From an uncultured Kordiimonas sp. (GTDB lineage: Bacteria; Pseudomonadota; Alphaproteobacteria; Sphingomonadales; Kordiimonadaceae), in NCBI GenBank assembly GCA_947492375.1, contig CANLMI010000001.1:1240001-1304000 (forward strand): a stretch of 64,000 nucleotides of DNA, in the 5' to 3' direction. Every line of letters starts with the position of its first letter. Position 1 is the stretch's first letter. Shown piece by piece: positions 20,420 through 37,407 of this stretch. The translations under genes were made by a program, and so were the position numbers. The notes beneath the pieces are model-generated. The model was not told the origin of the DNA, did no database searches, and saw only the letters and a program-made list of their open reading frames with translations.

Positions 20420-22501
20420 TTAACCAGCCAATTTTGACTTGATTTCATCAGCGACAGCGTTTGGAACACCGTCATAATGGTCAAACTGCATAGAGAATGT
20501 TGCGCGACCTTGTGAGAATGAACGAAGCTCATTCACATAACCGAACATATTCGCAAGCGGAACCATTGCATTGATTGCCGTGTTAGGACCACGAGTTTCA
20601 GAACCCTGGATCTGACCACGACGTTTATTAAGGTCACCGATTACATCACCCATATAATCTTCAGGTGTTACAACTTCGACCTTCATAATTGGCTCAAGCA
20701 ACTTGATACCCGCTTGAGACGCAGCTTCGCGCATAGCACCACGACCCGCGATCTCAAACGCAAGTACGCTTGAATCGACATCGTGATACGCGCCATCCGT
20801 TAGCGTCACAGAGAAGTCAATGATTGGGAAACCGATAAGAGCACCAGCTTCTGCAATGTCATTAACACCCTTTTCAACACCAGGGATGTATTCTTTAGGG
20901 ATGTTACCCCCCTTAATTTCATCAGTGAATGTGATACCAGAACCACGCTCACCAGGAGTAACAGTCATTTTCACACGACCAAATTGACCAGAACCACCAG
21001 ATTGCTTCTTGTGGGTGTAGTCAACCTGAACTTCCTTAGCAAAACTCTCACGGTAAGCAACCTGCGGCGCGCCAACTGTACACTCTACTTTAAATTCACG
21101 CTTCATACGATCAACGAGAATATCGAGGTGCAACTCGCCCATACCAGCGATTACTGTTTGACCAGATTCTTCATCAGACGTTACGCGGAATGATGGATCT
21201 TCTGCCGCCAAACGACCGAGAGCAATACCCATTTTTTCTTGGTCAGCTTTAGTTTTCGGCTCAACCGCAACTTCGATAACCGGATCAGGGAATTCCATGC
21301 GTTCCAGAATAACCTGTGAGTTATTCGCACAGAGTGTATCACCAGTTGTTGTAGACTTAAGACCTGCAAGCGCGATGATATCACCAGCACGTGCTTCCTT
21401 AAGGTCTTCACGGTTGTTTGAGTGCATCTCAAGCATCCGGCCAACTTTTTCTTTACGTTGCTTCACAGAGTTCATCACCTGAGTACCAGTTGAAAGAACA
21501 CCTGAGTAGATACGACAGAATGTGAGCGTACCAACAAACGGGTCATTCATAATCTTGAATGCAAGCGCAGAAAATGGCTCATCATCTGAAGATTCGCGAA
21601 CAATCTCTTTTTCCTGATCGTCAGCATCAACACCCTTGATCGCCTCAACGTCAGTTGGAGCAGGCATGAAATCAACAACAGCATCCAGAAGCGGCTGAAC
21701 ACCCTTGTTTTTAAACGCTGTACCATTAAGAACAGGAACGAAATCACCAGCAATTGTACCCTTACGGATAGCTATCTTCAGCTCTTCTTCAGAAATTTCC
21801 TCACCTTCGAGGTATTTCTCCATAAGCGCTTCATCAGCCTCGACCGCTGTTTCAATCATTTCCATGCGAGCAATTTCAACAGCTTCTGCAAGCTCTGGAC
21901 GCACATCGACATAATCGTAAGACGCACCAAGATCCTCACCCTTCCAAAGAACTTCTTTGTTCTTCACAAGATCGATAAGACCTTCATACTCTGATTCTGC
22001 ACCAATAGGAAGCTGAACAACAAGAGCCGTTGCACCAAGGCGGTCCTTTATCATATCAACACAGCGCTCGAAGTTTGCGCCCATACGGTCCATCTTATTG
22101 ACGAAACACATACGAGGAACGCCGTATTTATCAGCTTGGCGCCATACTGTTTCAGATTGAGGCTCAACACCAGCAACCGAATCGAATACCGCTACCGCAC
22201 CATCAAGAACACGAAGCGAACGCTCAACTTCAATCGTGAAGTCAACGTGCCCAGGTGTATCAATAATGTTAATACGGTGATCATTCCAGAAACAAGTTGT
22301 AGCAGCAGAAGTAATCGTAATACCACGCTCCTGCTCTTGCTCCATCCAGTCCATCGTAGCGCCACCATCGTGAACTTCACCAATTTTATGGCTACGACCT
22401 GTATAATAAAGAATACGTTCGGTTGTCGTTGTTTTACCAGCATCAATGTGTGCCATGATGCCGATATTGCGATAACGATCTAGTGGCGTTCTACGTGCCA
22501 T
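20420..22501 (-). CDS. fusA: Elongation factor G
   Basis: 693 residues. G1 AHIDAGKTT (about 17-25), G3 DTPGHVDF, G4 NKMDR. Domain IV carries the tip region near [10 protein letters not shown] and [14 protein letters not shown] catalyses GTP-driven translocation and, with RRF, ribosome recycling. It lies between rpsG and tuf in the str operon. Confidence 0.99.
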   Translation of the reverse strand: MARRTPLDRYRNIGIMAHIDAGKTTTTERILYYTGRSHKIGEVHDGGATMDWMEQEQERGITITSAATTCFWNDHRINIIDTPGHVDFTIEVERSLRVLDGAVAVFDSVAGVEPQSETVWRQADKYGVPRMCFVNKMDRMGANFERCVDMIKDRLGATALVVQLPIGAESEYEGLIDLVKNKEVLWKGEDLGASYDYVDVRPELAEAVEIARMEMIETAVEADEALMEKYLEGEEISEEELKIAIRKGTIAGDFVPVLNGTAFKNKGVQPLLDAVVDFMPAPTDVEAIKGVDADDQEKEIVRESSDDEPFSALAFKIMNDPFVGTLTFCRIYSGVLSTGTQVMNSVKQRKEKVGRMLEMHSNNREDLKEARAGDIIALAGLKSTTTGDTLCANNSQVILERMEFPDPVIEVAVEPKTKADQEKMGIALGRLAAEDPSFRVTSDEESGQTVIAGMGELHLDILVDRMKREFKVECTVGAPQVAYRESFAKEVQVDYTHKKQSGGSGQFGRVKMTVTPGERGSGITFTDEIKGGNIPKEYIPGVEKGVNDIAEAGALIGFPIIDFSVTLTDGAYHDVDSSVLAFEIAGRGAMREAASQAGIKLLEPIMKVEVVTPEDYMGDVIGDLNKRRGQIQGSETRGPNTAINAMVPLANMFGYVNELRSFSQGRATFSMQFDHYDGVPNAVADEIKSKLAG

Positions 22502-22526
22502 GTGACTGATCCCTAATTCCTACCAA

Positions 22527-23012
<486 letters not shown>

Positions 23013-23018
23013 TCAACC

Positions 23019-23390
23019 TTATTTCGGACGCTTCGTACCGTATTTCGAACGGCTACGACGACGATCCGCAACACCTTGCGTATCAAGAACACCACGAAGT
23101 GTGTGATAACGAACACCCGGCAAATCTTTTACACGGCCGCCACGGATCAAAACCACTGAGTGCTCTTGAAGATTGTGACCCTCACCAGGAATGTAAGATG
23201 TTACTTCGTGGCCATTTGAAAGGCGTACACGAGCAACTTTACGAAGCGCTGAGTTAGGTTTCTTAGGTGTAGTTGTATAAACACGTGTACAAACGCCACG
23301 CTTTTGAGGACAAGCCTCTAGTGCCGGCACCTTATTATGGACCGGCTTTGCCTTACGCGGTTTGCGTACGAGCTGATTAATGGTAGGCAT
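23019..23390 (-). CDS. rpsL: 30S ribosomal protein S12
   Basis: Start at ATG 23390 ([15 protein letters not shown]); the in-frame extension upstream to 23477 is non-S12 sequence. 123 residues. [21 protein letters not shown] contains Lys43 (PKKPNS), and GVRYHTLRG follows the Lys88/Asp89-type loop ([11 protein letters not shown]). These are the streptomycin-resistance positions and are wild type by inspection. Decoding-centre protein. First gene of the str operon. Confidence 0.98.
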   Translation of the reverse strand: MPTINQLVRKPRKAKPVHNKVPALEACPQKRGVCTRVYTTTPKKPNSALRKVARVRLSNGHEVTSYIPGEGHNLQEHSVVLIRGGRVKDLPGVRYHTLRGVLDTQGVADRRRSRSKYGTKRPK

Positions 23391-23577
23391 ATTTTTTCCT
23401 TGCCGTTTTTCTCTGTCACCATTACCGAGCCACCTCTTTTGCATGCAACAAAAGTACCTGCATCGATGCTTTAACACTCCGACGAGGCAACTCGCTATAA
23501 TTCAATTTTATCTCAAAGCTAGCTAACCACTGCGTCTAACAAGGTTTTGTTACCACCAGTGCTCTAGCGAGGTGCGC

Positions 23578-23606
23578 AATATATGCATGACCCCTACCCT
23601 CGTCAA
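23578..23606 (-). promoter_or_regulatory. Sigma70-type promoter of the str operon (rpsL)
   Basis: Minus strand: -35 TTGACG (23606-23601), 17-nt spacer, -10 TATATT (23583-23578), then a GC-rich discriminator GCGC. It lies about 190 nt upstream of the rpsL ATG, so the transcript has a ~180-nt untranslated leader with room for a regulatory structure. Confidence 0.7.
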
Positions 23607-23762
23607 CCGAAAAAACTCCTGAGTAATATTTTACCAATTTATTGCAGTAAAACTGCCTATTTCCTGCCCATTTACTCTGTTTTTATGGGCATCAGAGCAT
23701 GTAGCGAATATCAAAACACAGAATCACTTGAATTAATATTACCTGCCTAAGCCCTCTTTATA

Positions 23763-23793
23763 CAAAAAGGGCCTGCAAAATATGCAAGCCCTT
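23763..23793 (-). terminator. Intrinsic terminator after rpoC
   Basis: On the minus strand AAGGGCTTGC-loop-GCAGGCCCTT forms a 10-bp stem (one G-U) followed by TTTTTGT. It lies about 25 nt after the rpoC stop and separates the rpoBC transcript from the str operon promoter. Confidence 0.85.
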
Positions 23794-23818
23794 GGTGTTA
23801 TTTTTTGATCTATGTTGA

Positions 23819-28069
<4,251 letters not shown>

Positions 28070-28170
28070 TTATCTTGGCGGGCTTTCACCCAATTTTGCT
28101 TATTCAAATCTTAATAAGCAGCTCAAGGGAATGGGGCAGAACCCTGCCCTATTCCTCGAAATTCATGACT

Positions 28171-31100
28171 CTATTCGGCGCCAGTGATCAATTCTACGTT
28201 CAAGCAGAGCGATCTCATTTCCTTCACAAGAACGTTGAAGGATTCTGGAATACCCGCTTCGAATGTGTCATCACCGCGAACAATTGCTTCGTATACTTTG
28301 GTACGACCAGACACGTCATCTGATTTAACCGTCAGCATTTCCTGAAGCGTATAGGCAGCACCATATGCCTGAAGTGCCCACACCTCCATCTCACCGAAGC
28401 GCTGGCCACCAAACTGAGCTTTACCACCAAGCGGCTGCTGGGTCACAAGGCTGTACGGGCCAATAGAACGTGCGTGGATCTTGTCATCAACAAGGTGATG
28501 CAGTTTGAGCATATAGATATAGCCCACAGTCACCTTGCGGTCGAATTTCTCTCCAGTACGGCCATCATACAGATCAACCTGACCAGAACCGTCAAGACCA
28601 GCTTCTTCAAGAAGTTCAACGATATTACGTTCAACAGCTCCGTCGAATACTGGTGTACCCATCGGCACGCCATTCGTCAGGTTACCAGCAAGTTCGATGA
28701 TCTGATTATCATTCAGCTCAGATACATCGCTTTCATACTGCTTGTCACCATATACGGTTTTGAACTTATCGCGCATCTCATCGAGGTTATCAGCGCCGTG
28801 ACGGTAAGCGTCCAGCATGCCATCAATCTGACGACCGAGACCACGTGACGCCCAACCAAGGTGCGTTTCCAAAATCTGCCCAACGTTCATCCGCGATGGT
28901 ACACCAAGTGGGTTCAACACCACATCAACTGGTGTGCCGTCTTCAAGGTGTGGCATATCTTCGATCGGCATAATACGAGAGATAACCCCCTTGTTGCCAT
29001 GACGACCAGCCATTTTATCACCAGGCTGAAGCTTACGCTTAACCGCAACAAAGACTTTAACCATCTTAAGAACACCCGGCTGAAGCTCGTCACCGCGCTG
29101 GAGTTTCTCAATTTTAACATCAAAGCGACTTTGAAGGGATGCACGGCTCTCATCAAACTGACCGCGAAGCGCTTCAATAGTTGTCATCGCCTCTTCGTCA
29201 TCAACGGCGATATCCCACCACTGAATCTTTGTAAGCTCAGCAAGCGCTTCCTCAGTAACAACATTACCTTTCTTAAGGTCTTTGTTACCGGACATGACAG
29301 TGCGACCAAGAAGAAGCGGCTTCAAGCGACCATAGATATTGCGCTCAAGAATACCGCGCTCATCTTCACGGTCTTTCGTAAGGCGCTCAATCTCTTCACG
29401 CTCAATCGTTAGCGCACGCTCGTCTTTATCAACACCGTGACGGTTAAACACACGCACTTCAACAACTGTACCTGCAACACCCGGCGGTAATTTAAGCGAT
29501 GTATCACGAACATCAGAGGCTTTTTCACCAAAGATCGCACGGAGAAGTTTTTCCTCTGGCGTCATTGGGCTTTCGCCTTTCGGTGTGATTTTACCAACAA
29601 GGATATCACCCGGATGAACCTCTGCACCGATATAAACAATACCAGCTTCATCAAGGTTCTTTAGGCCTTCTTCACCTACGTTTGGAATATCGCGTGTGAT
29701 TTCCTCTGGGCCAAGCTTGGTATCCCTGGCCATCACTTCGAATTCCTCAATATGGATCGAAGTAAAGACATCTTCTTTCACGATACGCTCGGAAATAAGG
29801 ATTGAATCCTCAAAGTTATACCCATTCCAAGGCATGAACGCTACGAGTGCGTTACGGCCAAGCGCAAGATCACCAAGTTCCGTACTTGGGCCATCACAAA
29901 TGATATCGCCCTTACGGATGTCATCACCCACCTTAACAAGCGGACGCTGGTTAATACATGTGTTTTGGTTCGAACGCTGGAATTTCTGAAGCGTATAGAT
30001 ATCAACACCTGATTTACCAGGGTCAAGATCTTCAGTTGCACGGATAACGATACGTGTCGCATCAACTTGCTCGACAATACCGGTCCGGCGCGCTGCAATC
30101 GCAGCACCGCTATCACGGGCCACAACAGATTCCATACCAGTCCCAACAAACGGCGCCTCAGCGCGCACAAGTGGAACGGCCTGACGTTGCATGTTTGACC
30201 CCATCAATGCGCGGTTCGCATCATCGTTTTCAAGGAACGGGATCAAGGATGCCGCAACAGATACAAGCTGCTTCGGTGATACGTCCATCAGGTCAATATT
30301 ACCTGGCTGCGACATGATAAATTCACCAGCTTCACGGCATGATACAAGATCATTCGCGAAACTACCATCATCAGTTAAATCAGCATTCGCCTGTGCAACT
30401 GTGTATTTGGTTTCTTCCATCGCAGAAAGATAAATAACTTCTTCAGTTACCTTGCCATCAACAACCTTGCGGTACGGGCTTTCGATGAAGCCGTATTTAT
30501 TAACCTGCGCATATGTTGCGAGCGAGTTAATCAGACCAATATTTGGCCCCTCAGGTGTTTCAATCGGGCAAATACGACCATAGTGCGTCGGGTGTACGTC
30601 ACGAACTTCAAAGCCCGCACGTTCACGTGTCAAGCCGCCAGGCCCAAGCGCTGACATACGGCGTTTATGCGTAATTTCTGATAGCGGGTTTGTTTGGTCC
30701 ATAAACTGTGAAAGTTGTGATGAACCAAAGAACTCGCGAACAGAAGCCACAACAGGCTTCGCATTAATCAGGTCATGCGGCATCACTGTATCGATATCAA
30801 CCGATGACATACGCTCACGAATTGCGCGCTCCATACGAAGAAGGCCAATGCGATACTGGTTTTCCATCAATTCGCCAACAGAACGAACACGGCGGTTACC
30901 AAGGTGGTCAATATCATCGATCTCACCCTGACCGTTCTTAAGCGAGATAAGTGTCTTGAGTGTTTCAAGGATATCTTCACGGCGAAGAACACCAACCGTG
31001 TCTTCACAGTCAAGGTTAAGGCGCATGTTCATTTTCACACGGCCAACGTCAGAGAGGTCATAACGCTCTGCATCAAAGAATAAGCTGTAGAACAATGCTT

Positions 31101-32268
31101 CAGCAGTTTCTTTTGTAGGCGGTTCACCCGGGCGCATTACTTTATAGATTTCAGCTAAAGCACCATCAAGTGTTTCAACCTTATCTGCTTTAAGCGTATT
31201 ACGGAGGAACACACCCGTTGCAGCATCATCAACATTAAGAACACGGATTTCATCAAGGCCTGTAGCAGAGAGAACTTCAAGAACTTCTTCTGTTAGCTCG
31301 TCACCAGCCTCAACATAAATTGCACCAGTGTTTTCATTGATAATATCATCAGCGGCAAACTGACCAAGGATCATCTCTTCTGGAACAAGAATACCTTCAA
31401 CACCGCCGCTCTCTAATTTCTTAACGAGACGAGGGGTGATTTTCTTGCCAGCCTCAACAACGACTTCGCCGCTGTCTGCATCCACAAGGTCAAAATCGGG
31501 CTTTTGGCCACGCCACGTTTCAGCGTTGAATGGCACACGCCACCCACCTTCAGCGCGTGTGTAGCTCATTGTATCATAGAAATAATGAAGAATATCTTCA
31601 GATGACAAACCAAGCGCATACATTAATGAAGTCGCAGGTAACTTACGGCGACGGTCAATACGTACATTGACGATGTCTTTGGCATCAAACTCAAAATCAA
31701 GCCAAGACCCACGGTAAGGAATGACACGCGCTGCGAACAGATATTTACCTGAAGAGTGCGTTTTACCTTTGTCATGGTCAAAGAATACGCCCGGCGAACG
31801 GTGCATTTGTGACACGATCACACGCTCGGTACCATTAACAACGAACGTACCATTATCGGTCATCATAGGCAGATCGCCCATGTAAACATCTTGTTCTTTG
31901 ATATCTAAAACAGATTTAGCTTCTGTTTCAGGGTCAATCTCAAATACGATCAAGCGAAGTGTAACGCGAAGCGGCGCTGCGTATGTAATATCGCGCTGCT
32001 GACATTCTTCAACGTCATACTTGGGCTCTTCAAGCTCATACCGGACATACTCAAGCGAGGCAGTCCCCGCAAAATCTTGTATCGGAAACACTGATTTCAA
32101 AACTTTTTCCAGTCCTGAACTCAGTCTTTCCTCTTCCGTAGCTCCCGGCTTAAAGAAGTGATCGTATGATTGACGCTGAACCTCAATAAGGTTTGGCATC
32201 TCAGTTACTTCGAAAATACGACCGAAATCTTTCCGTACACGCTTACGACCAGTAAATGAAGTCGCCAT
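28171..32268 (-). CDS. rpoB: RNA polymerase beta subunit
   Basis: 1365 residues. The rifampicin pocket ([34 protein letters not shown]) is wild type by inspection, and [23 protein letters not shown] and the C-terminal clamp [25 protein letters not shown] are present. Catalytic core subunit of RNA polymerase. It follows rplL after a 240-nt spacer that contains a strong hairpin (32460-32485). Confidence 0.99.
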   Translation of the reverse strand: MATSFTGRKRVRKDFGRIFEVTEMPNLIEVQRQSYDHFFKPGATEEERLSSGLEKVLKSVFPIQDFAGTASLEYVRYELEEPKYDVEECQQRDITYAAPLRVTLRLIVFEIDPETEAKSVLDIKEQDVYMGDLPMMTDNGTFVVNGTERVIVSQMHRSPGVFFDHDKGKTHSSGKYLFAARVIPYRGSWLDFEFDAKDIVNVRIDRRRKLPATSLMYALGLSSEDILHYFYDTMSYTRAEGGWRVPFNAETWRGQKPDFDLVDADSGEVVVEAGKKITPRLVKKLESGGVEGILVPEEMILGQFAADDIINENTGAIYVEAGDELTEEVLEVLSATGLDEIRVLNVDDAATGVFLRNTLKADKVETLDGALAEIYKVMRPGEPPTKETAEALFYSLFFDAERYDLSDVGRVKMNMRLNLDCEDTVGVLRREDILETLKTLISLKNGQGEIDDIDHLGNRRVRSVGELMENQYRIGLLRMERAIRERMSSVDIDTVMPHDLINAKPVVASVREFFGSSQLSQFMDQTNPLSEITHKRRMSALGPGGLTRERAGFEVRDVHPTHYGRICPIETPEGPNIGLINSLATYAQVNKYGFIESPYRKVVDGKVTEEVIYLSAMEETKYTVAQANADLTDDGSFANDLVSCREAGEFIMSQPGNIDLMDVSPKQLVSVAASLIPFLENDDANRALMGSNMQRQAVPLVRAEAPFVGTGMESVVARDSGAAIAARRTGIVEQVDATRIVIRATEDLDPGKSGVDIYTLQKFQRSNQNTCINQRPLVKVGDDIRKGDIICDGPSTELGDLALGRNALVAFMPWNGYNFEDSILISERIVKEDVFTSIHIEEFEVMARDTKLGPEEITRDIPNVGEEGLKNLDEAGIVYIGAEVHPGDILVGKITPKGESPMTPEEKLLRAIFGEKASDVRDTSLKLPPGVAGTVVEVRVFNRHGVDKDERALTIEREEIERLTKDREDERGILERNIYGRLKPLLLGRTVMSGNKDLKKGNVVTEEALAELTKIQWWDIAVDDEEAMTTIEALRGQFDESRASLQSRFDVKIEKLQRGDELQPGVLKMVKVFVAVKRKLQPGDKMAGRHGNKGVISRIMPIEDMPHLEDGTPVDVVLNPLGVPSRMNVGQILETHLGWASRGLGRQIDGMLDAYRHGADNLDEMRDKFKTVYGDKQYESDVSELNDNQIIELAGNLTNGVPMGTPVFDGAVERNIVELLEEAGLDGSGQVDLYDGRTGEKFDRKVTVGYIYMLKLHHLVDDKIHARSIGPYSLVTQQPLGGKAQFGGQRFGEMEVWALQAYGAAYTLQEMLTVKSDDVSGRTKVYEAIVRGDDTFEAGIPESFNVLVKEMRSLCLNVELITGAE

Positions 32269-32459
32269 GCTTCGCCCTCGTTTTTCTATAATTTACAGCC
32301 GGACAACGCTATTTTAGCCTCGCCCAAGCATCCCAAATAGCCATTTCGGTCAACAATGTACCTTAAACGGCTGAAATTCCAAGTTTTTTCAGGCAAACTC
32401 AATCATTTGACCTGAAACGATGATATTTTTTTCGTCCTCACCGCTCAGAGACGCCGAAA

Positions 32460-32485
32460 GGCCGAGTGTATAAACACACCCGACC
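32460..32485 (-). terminator. Hairpin between rplL and rpoB (attenuator or processing site)
   Basis: On the minus strand GGTCGGGTGT-GTTTAT-ACACTCGGCC forms a 10-bp stem with two G-U pairs and a 6-nt loop, about 25 nt after the rplL stop. The tail is only weakly T-rich (TTTCGG), so partial termination or RNase processing is more likely than full termination. A partial terminator at this position is well known in E. coli. Confidence 0.6.
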
Positions 32486-32508
32486 CTTGGTAAAAGTAGC
32501 TTAAGAAA

Positions 32509-32883
32509 TTACTTAAGCTCAACTTTCGCACCAGCAGCTTCGAGCTTGCCTTTAAGCTCTTCTGCTTCGTCCTTAGAGACTGCTTCTTTAACAGGCTTAG
32601 GAGCACCTTCAACGAGGTCTTTTGCTTCTTTAAGACCAAGACCTGTGATAGCGCGAACTTCTTTAATCACGTTGATTTTCTTCGCACCAGCGTCAGCAAG
32701 AATTACGTCAAATTCATCTTTCTCTTCAGCCGCAGCTTCACCACCAGCAGCCGCTGGACCAGCAACAGCAACAGCGGCGGCAGCAGATACGCCCCATTTT
32801 TCTTCAAGCATTTTTGAAAGCTCAGCAGCTTCCAGAACAGTCAGTGCAGACAATTCTTCAACAATCTTTTCAAGATCAGCCAT
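32509..32883 (-). CDS. rplL: 50S ribosomal protein L7/L12
   Basis: 124 residues: an N-terminal dimerisation helix ([28 protein letters not shown]), an Ala-rich hinge (about 35-52) and a C-terminal factor-binding domain ([25 protein letters not shown]). It forms the ribosomal stalk with L10 and recruits EF-Tu and EF-G. Confidence 0.98.
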   Translation of the reverse strand: MADLEKIVEELSALTVLEAAELSKMLEEKWGVSAAAAVAVAGPAAAGGEAAAEEKDEFDVILADAGAKKINVIKEVRAITGLGLKEAKDLVEGAPKPVKEAVSKDEAEELKGKLEAAGAKVELK

Positions 32884-32980
32884 GATCTTATCTCCAATAT
32901 ATTAGCCCTAAATATATAACGGGCTGAATTTAAATCGTATAATCAGGCGACCAAGGCCACCTGGGTTTCCATTAAATAGA

Positions 32981-33499
32981 CTAAGCTGCGTCTGTATTGC
33001 CGTAAGCACCAAACACACGAGCAAGCTGACCGGCAGGAGCCTGTGTAACAGAAGCAACCTTCTGCGCAGGAGCCTGTAGGAGGCCAACAAGTTTACCGCG
33101 AAGTTCATCAAGTGATGGCAAGCTAGCAAGAGCTTGAACACCCGCCTGATCCAGAACCGTATCGCCCATACCACCACCAAGAAGACGAAGTTTTTCGTTC
33201 TTCTTAGCAAATTCAGCAAGAGCTTTAGGCGCTGCAACAGCATCACCTTCAGCGAAACCAATCGCTGTAGGACCTGTAAACAAATCTGCGATACCCTCGT
33301 AGTCGGTACCTTTCAGCGCAAGACGAGTTAGCCGGTTTTTAGTAACTTTAAGATTTGCTCCAGCTTCGCGCATTTGCGAACGCAGTTCAGTAATTTCCGC
33401 AACGCTTAAACCATCATAGTGAACTACAATGACAGAAGCAGCAGCAGAAAAAACTTCATGCATGGAAGCAATCAGTTCCTGTTTCTCGGCTCTTTCCAC
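32981..33499 (-). CDS. rplJ: 50S ribosomal protein L10
   Basis: 172 residues from GTG at 33499 (VERAEKQELI), with GGAG 8 nt upstream. The N-terminal rRNA-binding domain and the C-terminal helix for L7/L12 dimers are of normal length. L10 (with L12) usually represses its own operon by binding the leader RNA. Confidence 0.96.
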   Translation of the reverse strand: MERAEKQELIASMHEVFSAAASVIVVHYDGLSVAEITELRSQMREAGANLKVTKNRLTRLALKGTDYEGIADLFTGPTAIGFAEGDAVAAPKALAEFAKKNEKLRLLGGGMGDTVLDQAGVQALASLPSLDELRGKLVGLLQAPAQKVASVTQAPAGQLARVFGAYGNTDAA

Positions 33500-33814
33500 T
33501 TTCTCGTCTCCAACTTAGAAAACCATTGCCCGAGAGAGCATGATCTTCGTTCAATTGAGCCATGTATTTTCTAAAAATTCAGAAAACACATTCCCCTGTC
33601 CGAGGGTTTGAGCAAATGCTCAGGCTCCGCCAGAGTGGGTAATACCCGCCTTATGGAAACCACGATCGCCATCTTAAAAAGACAACAATTCCTTAACCCC
33701 GTCTCATACAGGCCAAACTTTAAACTTTGAAGGTCAGATACTAGCAACCCACTTCAAAGCACCTGTAATCTCGGACAGTTTACTAACGCACAAGCAAAAC
33801 ATCCGCTTATGCGA
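33500..33814 (-). ncRNA. Candidate L10 leader (rplJ 5' untranslated region)
   Basis: This gene-free stretch upstream of rplJ contains several short stems on the minus strand (GAGC-ATTT-GCTC near 33610-33625, and TTCTGAATTTTTAGAAAA near 33572-33590) and GC-rich blocks around 33620-33650. Its place and size fit an L10 autoregulatory leader, but I could not assign the family's conserved kink-turn by eye. Confidence 0.4.
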
Positions 33815-33847
33815 TTAATCAGCCTCACGCATTGTAAGGCTGATTAA
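33815..33847 (-). terminator. Hairpin downstream of rplA
   Basis: Perfect 11-bp inverted repeat TTAATCAGCCT ... AGGCTGATTAA with an 11-nt loop, 17 nt after the rplA stop. The tail lacks a run of T on the minus strand, so it may be a partial terminator or an mRNA 3'-end stabiliser between rplKA and rplJL. Confidence 0.5.
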
Positions 33848-33863
33848 ATTCCAAAGTCAGCGA

Positions 33864-34559
33864 TTATTCGCTGAGTGTAGCAACATCAATTTTAAGACCA
33901 GGGCCCATTGATGATGTTACGCCAATACGTTTAACGTATGTACCCTTGGCACCAGTCGGCTTCGCTTTAACAACAGCATTGATAAATGTATTCACATTCT
34001 CAACGATTTTGTCAGCGTCAAAGCTTGCCTTCGCAACACCGCCGTGAATAATCCCTGCTTTTTCAACACGGAACTCCACCTGACCAGCTTTCGCCGCTTC
34101 AACAGCACCCTTAACATCCATTGTTACCGTACCAAGCTTAGGGTTCGGCATAAGGCCTTTCGGGCCAAGCACTTTACCAAGGCGACCCACAACAGCCATC
34201 ATATCAGGTGTCGCGATGCAACGCTCAAAATTGATTTCGCCTTTTTGAACAGCCTCCATCAAATCTTCTGCACCAACAACGTCAGCACCAGCTTCTTTCG
34301 CTTCATCAGCCTTAGGGCCGCGTGCAAAAACAGCGACGCGAACTGATTTACCTGTACCATTCGGCAAAGAGATCACACCGCGAACCATTTGGTCAGCGTG
34401 GCGCGGATCAACACCAAGGTTCATTGAAACTTCAATTGTTTCGTCGAATTTAACAGCAGAACGATCTTTCAAAAGACCAACAGCTTCTTCAACAGTATAA
34501 AGCTTTTCGCGGTCGATACCTTCGCAAGCTTTTTGCATTCTTTTAGCTACTTTTGCCAT
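33864..34559 (-). CDS. rplA: 50S ribosomal protein L1
   Basis: 231 residues, [21 protein letters not shown] with [24 protein letters not shown] and the [24 protein letters not shown] end. Forms the L1 stalk at the E site; a translational repressor of rplKA in E. coli. Four nt after rplK. Confidence 0.98.
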   Translation of the reverse strand: MAKVAKRMQKACEGIDREKLYTVEEAVGLLKDRSAVKFDETIEVSMNLGVDPRHADQMVRGVISLPNGTGKSVRVAVFARGPKADEAKEAGADVVGAEDLMEAVQKGEINFERCIATPDMMAVVGRLGKVLGPKGLMPNPKLGTVTMDVKGAVEAAKAGQVEFRVEKAGIIHGGVAKASFDADKIVENVNTFINAVVKAKPTGAKGTYVKRIGVTSSMGPGLKIDVATLSE

Positions 34560-34563
34560 ATCC

Positions 34564-34992
34564 TTAGCCTTTCACCTCTAGGCCCATAGAACGGGCAGAG
34601 CCTTCGATGATAAGCATCGCGGCATCAATATCGTTAGCACTTAAGTCAACCATTTTCGCTTCTGCGATTTCACGTACCTGATCTTTTGTCACTGAACCAG
34701 CAACATCACGACCCGGCGTCGCACCACCAGACTTAAGACCAGCCGCTTTCTTCAGATAGTAAGAAGCAGGCGGTGTTTTCGTTACAAACGTAAATGACTT
34801 ATCAGCATAAATGGTAAGAATAGTCGGGATTGGCATCCCAGAATCCATTTTCTGTGTTTGCGCATTAAACGCTTTACAGAATTCCATAATGTTAACGCCG
34901 CGCTGACCGAGTGCGGGGCCAATTGGCGGTGACGGGTTGGCTTGACCAGCCGGCACTTGCAGCTTTAAATAGCCGTCAATCTTCTTTGCCAT
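34564..34992 (-). CDS. rplK: 50S ribosomal protein L11
   Basis: Start at ATG 34992 ([20 protein letters not shown]); the upstream in-frame TTG at 35007 is not needed. 142 residues with [22 protein letters not shown], the region that binds thiostrepton-type ligands and activates RelA in relatives. Confidence 0.97.
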   Translation of the reverse strand: MAKKIDGYLKLQVPAGQANPSPPIGPALGQRGVNIMEFCKAFNAQTQKMDSGMPIPTILTIYADKSFTFVTKTPPASYYLKKAAGLKSGGATPGRDVAGSVTKDQVREIAEAKMVDLSANDIDAAMLIIEGSARSMGLEVKG

Positions 34993-35112
34993 TCTATTCC
35001 CTTTCAAAAATATACAGAACTATTCAAGTTCCCTAGGGTGCGCGGTACGGCTAATGGCAAGCCTCCCGCACGTTCTACTATCCGGGCAATCGCCCAAATT
35101 CTTTAAATTCTA

Positions 35113-35649
35113 TTATGCGATCTTTTCGACCTGCGTATACTCAAGCTCAACAGGCGTAGCGCGGCCAAAGATAGAAACTGAAACCTTCAAACGTGCACGG
35201 TCCTCATCCACACCCTCAACCATTCCATTGAAAGATGCAAACGGGCCATCAACAACCTTAACTTCTTCACCAACCTCGTAAACGATATTTGGACGTGGGC
35301 GCTCAACACCTTCCTCAACTTGATTGAGAATGCGAGCTGCCTCTGTGTCTGAGATCGGGCTTGGTTTACCTTGCGGCCCCAGAAAGCCAGTAACCTTCGC
35401 ATGGGCATTGACCAAGTGATATGTATCATCAGTCAAAATCATTTTTATAAGAACATAACCCGGGAAGAATTTCTTCTCAGCGGATACCTTCTTACCTTTA
35501 CGGACCTCAATAACCTCTTCGGTCGGAACAATAACTTCATCAACCAACCCATCAAGGCCTTGCTGAATAGCTTGCTCTTGAATAGCGGCCGCTACTTTAT
35601 TTTCAAAACCGGAATAAGCGTGAATGATATACCAACGTGTCTTAGCCAT
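35113..35649 (-). CDS. nusG: Transcription termination/antitermination factor NusG
   Basis: Start at ATG 35649 ([20 protein letters not shown]), giving 178 residues; the upstream extension to 35688 overlaps secE. The NGN domain (1-115) with FPGYVLIKM is followed by a C-terminal KOW domain ([20 protein letters not shown]). It couples transcription to translation and Rho. One nt separates it from secE. Confidence 0.97.
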   Translation of the reverse strand: MAKTRWYIIHAYSGFENKVAAAIQEQAIQQGLDGLVDEVIVPTEEVIEVRKGKKVSAEKKFFPGYVLIKMILTDDTYHLVNAHAKVTGFLGPQGKPSPISDTEAARILNQVEEGVERPRPNIVYEVGEEVKVVDGPFASFNGMVEGVDEDRARLKVSVSIFGRATPVELEYTQVEKIA

Positions 35650-35650
35650 A

Positions 35651-35848
35651 TTAGCCCCCGAATCCCAAAAGCCACTGGATACCAGCATTCAATACAAAAT
35701 CAACGCCCAAGAAAAACACAGCCATAATGACAACCATAACAAAAACCATAAGCGAAGTAACAGTCGCTTCGCGCGGAGTCGGCCAAGTTACCTTGGAACC
35801 TTCGCGCTGTACCTGACGTACAAATTCGCCTGGGTTGGTTTTCGCCAT
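35651..35848 (-). CDS. secE: Preprotein translocase subunit SecE
   Basis: Start at ATG 35848 ([20 protein letters not shown]), giving 65 residues: the short single-helix form typical of most bacteria. [16 protein letters not shown] is the conserved amphipathic helix before the membrane segment. Partner of SecY. Confidence 0.95.
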   Translation of the reverse strand: MAKTNPGEFVRQVQREGSKVTWPTPREATVTSLMVFVMVVIMAVFFLGVDFVLNAGIQWLLGFGG

Positions 35849-35966
35849 CACGCTTTCCTTCTTATCATTTCTCACCTGAACAACAAAATCCAAGCAAGCC
35901 TATTATTGTATACGCCTGATAAATAAGCATCTTTACTTAATCAACAAGCCAGCAAATAATCGAGCT

Positions 35967-36042
35967 TGGCAGGGGCGGAGGGACTCGAACCCACGACACC
36001 CGGTTTTGGAGACCGGTGCTCTACCAACTGAGCTACGCCCCT
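35967..36042 (-). tRNA. tRNA-Trp (anticodon CCA)
   Basis: 76 nt on the minus strand. The acceptor stem AGGGGCG pairs with CGCCCCT, discriminator G, and the 3' CCA is encoded. The anticodon loop CTCCAAA gives anticodon CCA. D-arm (TAGCTCAGTTGGTAGAGC) and T-loop (GGTTCGAGTC) are canonical. It lies between tuf and secE, the order also seen in E. coli. Confidence 0.97.
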
Positions 36043-36136
36043 AAACTCGATAAAAACATCAACACTAGGTGGTGCGGTTTACAGCCGAAGTCCCTAGCAT
36101 GCAAGTGTTTTTTTTACCATAAAAAATATGGCACCA

Positions 36137-36161
36137 TTTTAAGGCCTAACCACCTTAAAAT
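36137..36161 (-). terminator. AT-rich hairpin between tuf copy 2 and tRNA-Trp
   Basis: TTTTAAGG-loop-CCTTAAAA is a perfect 8-bp inverted repeat immediately downstream of the stronger tuf terminator. It may be a backup terminator or a processing site before tRNA-Trp. Confidence 0.35.
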
Positions 36162-36170
36162 TTAGACATG

Positions 36171-36198
36171 AAAAACGGGCTGGAATGACCCAGCCCGC
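36171..36198 (-). terminator. Intrinsic terminator after tuf copy 2
   Basis: Minus strand CGGGCTGG-GTCATT-CCAGCCCG followed by TTTTTC: a perfect 8-bp GC-rich stem, 6-nt loop and T-run, about 20 nt after the tuf stop. Confidence 0.9.
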
Positions 36199-36216
36199 AT
36201 TTAATCGGATAAACTA

Positions 36217-37407
36217 TTATTCGATAATAGTTGAGACGACACCGGCGCCGACTGTACGACCGCCTTCACGGATCGCAAAGCGCAGACCTTCGTCCATCGC
36301 GATAGGAGCGATAAGCTGAACTGTTAGGTTCACATTATCACCAGGCATTACCATCTCAGTACCAGATGGAAGCTCAACTGTACCTGTCACATCAGTTGTA
36401 CGGAAGTAGAACTGTGGACGGTAGTTCGCGAAGAATGGTGTGTGACGACCACCCTCGTCTTTCGACAAGATGTATGTCTCTGCAGTGAACTTTGTGTGCG
36501 GTGTGATTGAGCCAACGTGTGCAAGAACCTGACCACGCTCAACATCATCACGCGCAACGCCGCGAAGAAGAGCACCAATGTTATCGCCTGCTTCACCTTG
36601 ATCGAGAAGCTTACGGAACATTTCAACGCCAGTAACTGTTGTTTTCGCTGTATCTTTGATACCAACGATCTCAATCTCTTCACCAACTTTAACAACACCA
36701 CGCTCTACACGGCCTGTTACAACTGTACCACGACCAGAGATAGAGAATACGTCCTCAACAGGCATCAAGAATGCACCGTCGATCGCACGATCTGGCTGTG
36801 GGATATACTCGTCAACAGCAGCCATCAGTTCAAGAATCTTTTCTTTACCAATGTTATCGTCGCGGCCTTCCATCGCTGCAAGTGCAGAACCTGCAATGAT
36901 CGGAATATCGTCGCCAGGGAATTCGTAGTCAGAAAGAAGTTCACGAACTTCCATCTCTACAAGCTCAAGAAGCTCTTCATCATCAACCTGATCAACTTTG
37001 TTCAAGAACACTACAAGCGCTGGAACACCAACCTGACGTGCTAGAAGAATGTGCTCACGTGTTTGTGGCATTGGTCCGTCTGCTGCGTTAACAACAAGGA
37101 TACCACCATCCATCTGTGCAGCACCTGTGATCATGTTCTTCACATAGTCAGCGTGGCCCGGGCAATCAACGTGCGCATAGTGACGCGCATCTGTTTCATA
37201 CTCAATGTGTGCTGTAGAAATCGTAATACCGCGCTCGCGCTCCTCTGGAGCTTTGTCGATATTTGAAAAATCAACCGCTTCACCACCTTGTGCTTCAGCT
37301 AAAACCTTCGAAATCGCAGCTGTCAACGTCGTCTTACCATGGTCAACGTGACCAATCGTGCCAATGTTACAGTGCGGCTTATTCCGCTCAAACTTTTCCT
37401 TAGACAT
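36217..37407 (-). CDS. tuf: Elongation factor Tu (copy 2, tRNA-linked)
   Basis: 396 residues, the same protein as the copy at 19163-20353. It follows tRNA-Tyr and tRNA-Gly and precedes tRNA-Trp-secE-nusG, as the tufB locus does in enterobacteria. The upstream and downstream flanks differ completely from copy 1, so the near-identity is confined to the gene. The two copies form a direct repeat of about 1.19 kb separated by about 16 kb. Confidence 0.99.
   Translation of the reverse strand: MSKEKFERNKPHCNIGTIGHVDHGKTTLTAAISKVLAEAQGGEAVDFSNIDKAPEERERGITISTAHIEYETDARHYAHVDCPGHADYVKNMITGAAQMDGGILVVNAADGPMPQTREHILLARQVGVPALVVFLNKVDQVDDEELLELVEMEVRELLSDYEFPGDDIPIIAGSALAAMEGRDDNIGKEKILELMAAVDEYIPQPDRAIDGAFLMPVEDVFSISGRGTVVTGRVERGVVKVGEEIEIVGIKDTAKTTVTGVEMFRKLLDQGEAGDNIGALLRGVARDDVERGQVLAHVGSITPHTKFTAETYILSKDEGGRHTPFFANYRPQFYFRTTDVTGTVELPSGTEMVMPGDNVNLTVQLIAPIAMDEGLRFAIREGGRTVGAGVVSTIIE

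Noticed and set aside
30054-30433. Plus-strand ORFs over rpoB
   Set aside because: Shadows of rpoB; unusual composition and no ribosome binding sites.
32460-32485. Full terminator between rplL and rpoB
   Set aside because: The stem is good, but the tail has only three T; complete termination would silence essential rpoBC, so it is listed only as an attenuator/processing hairpin.
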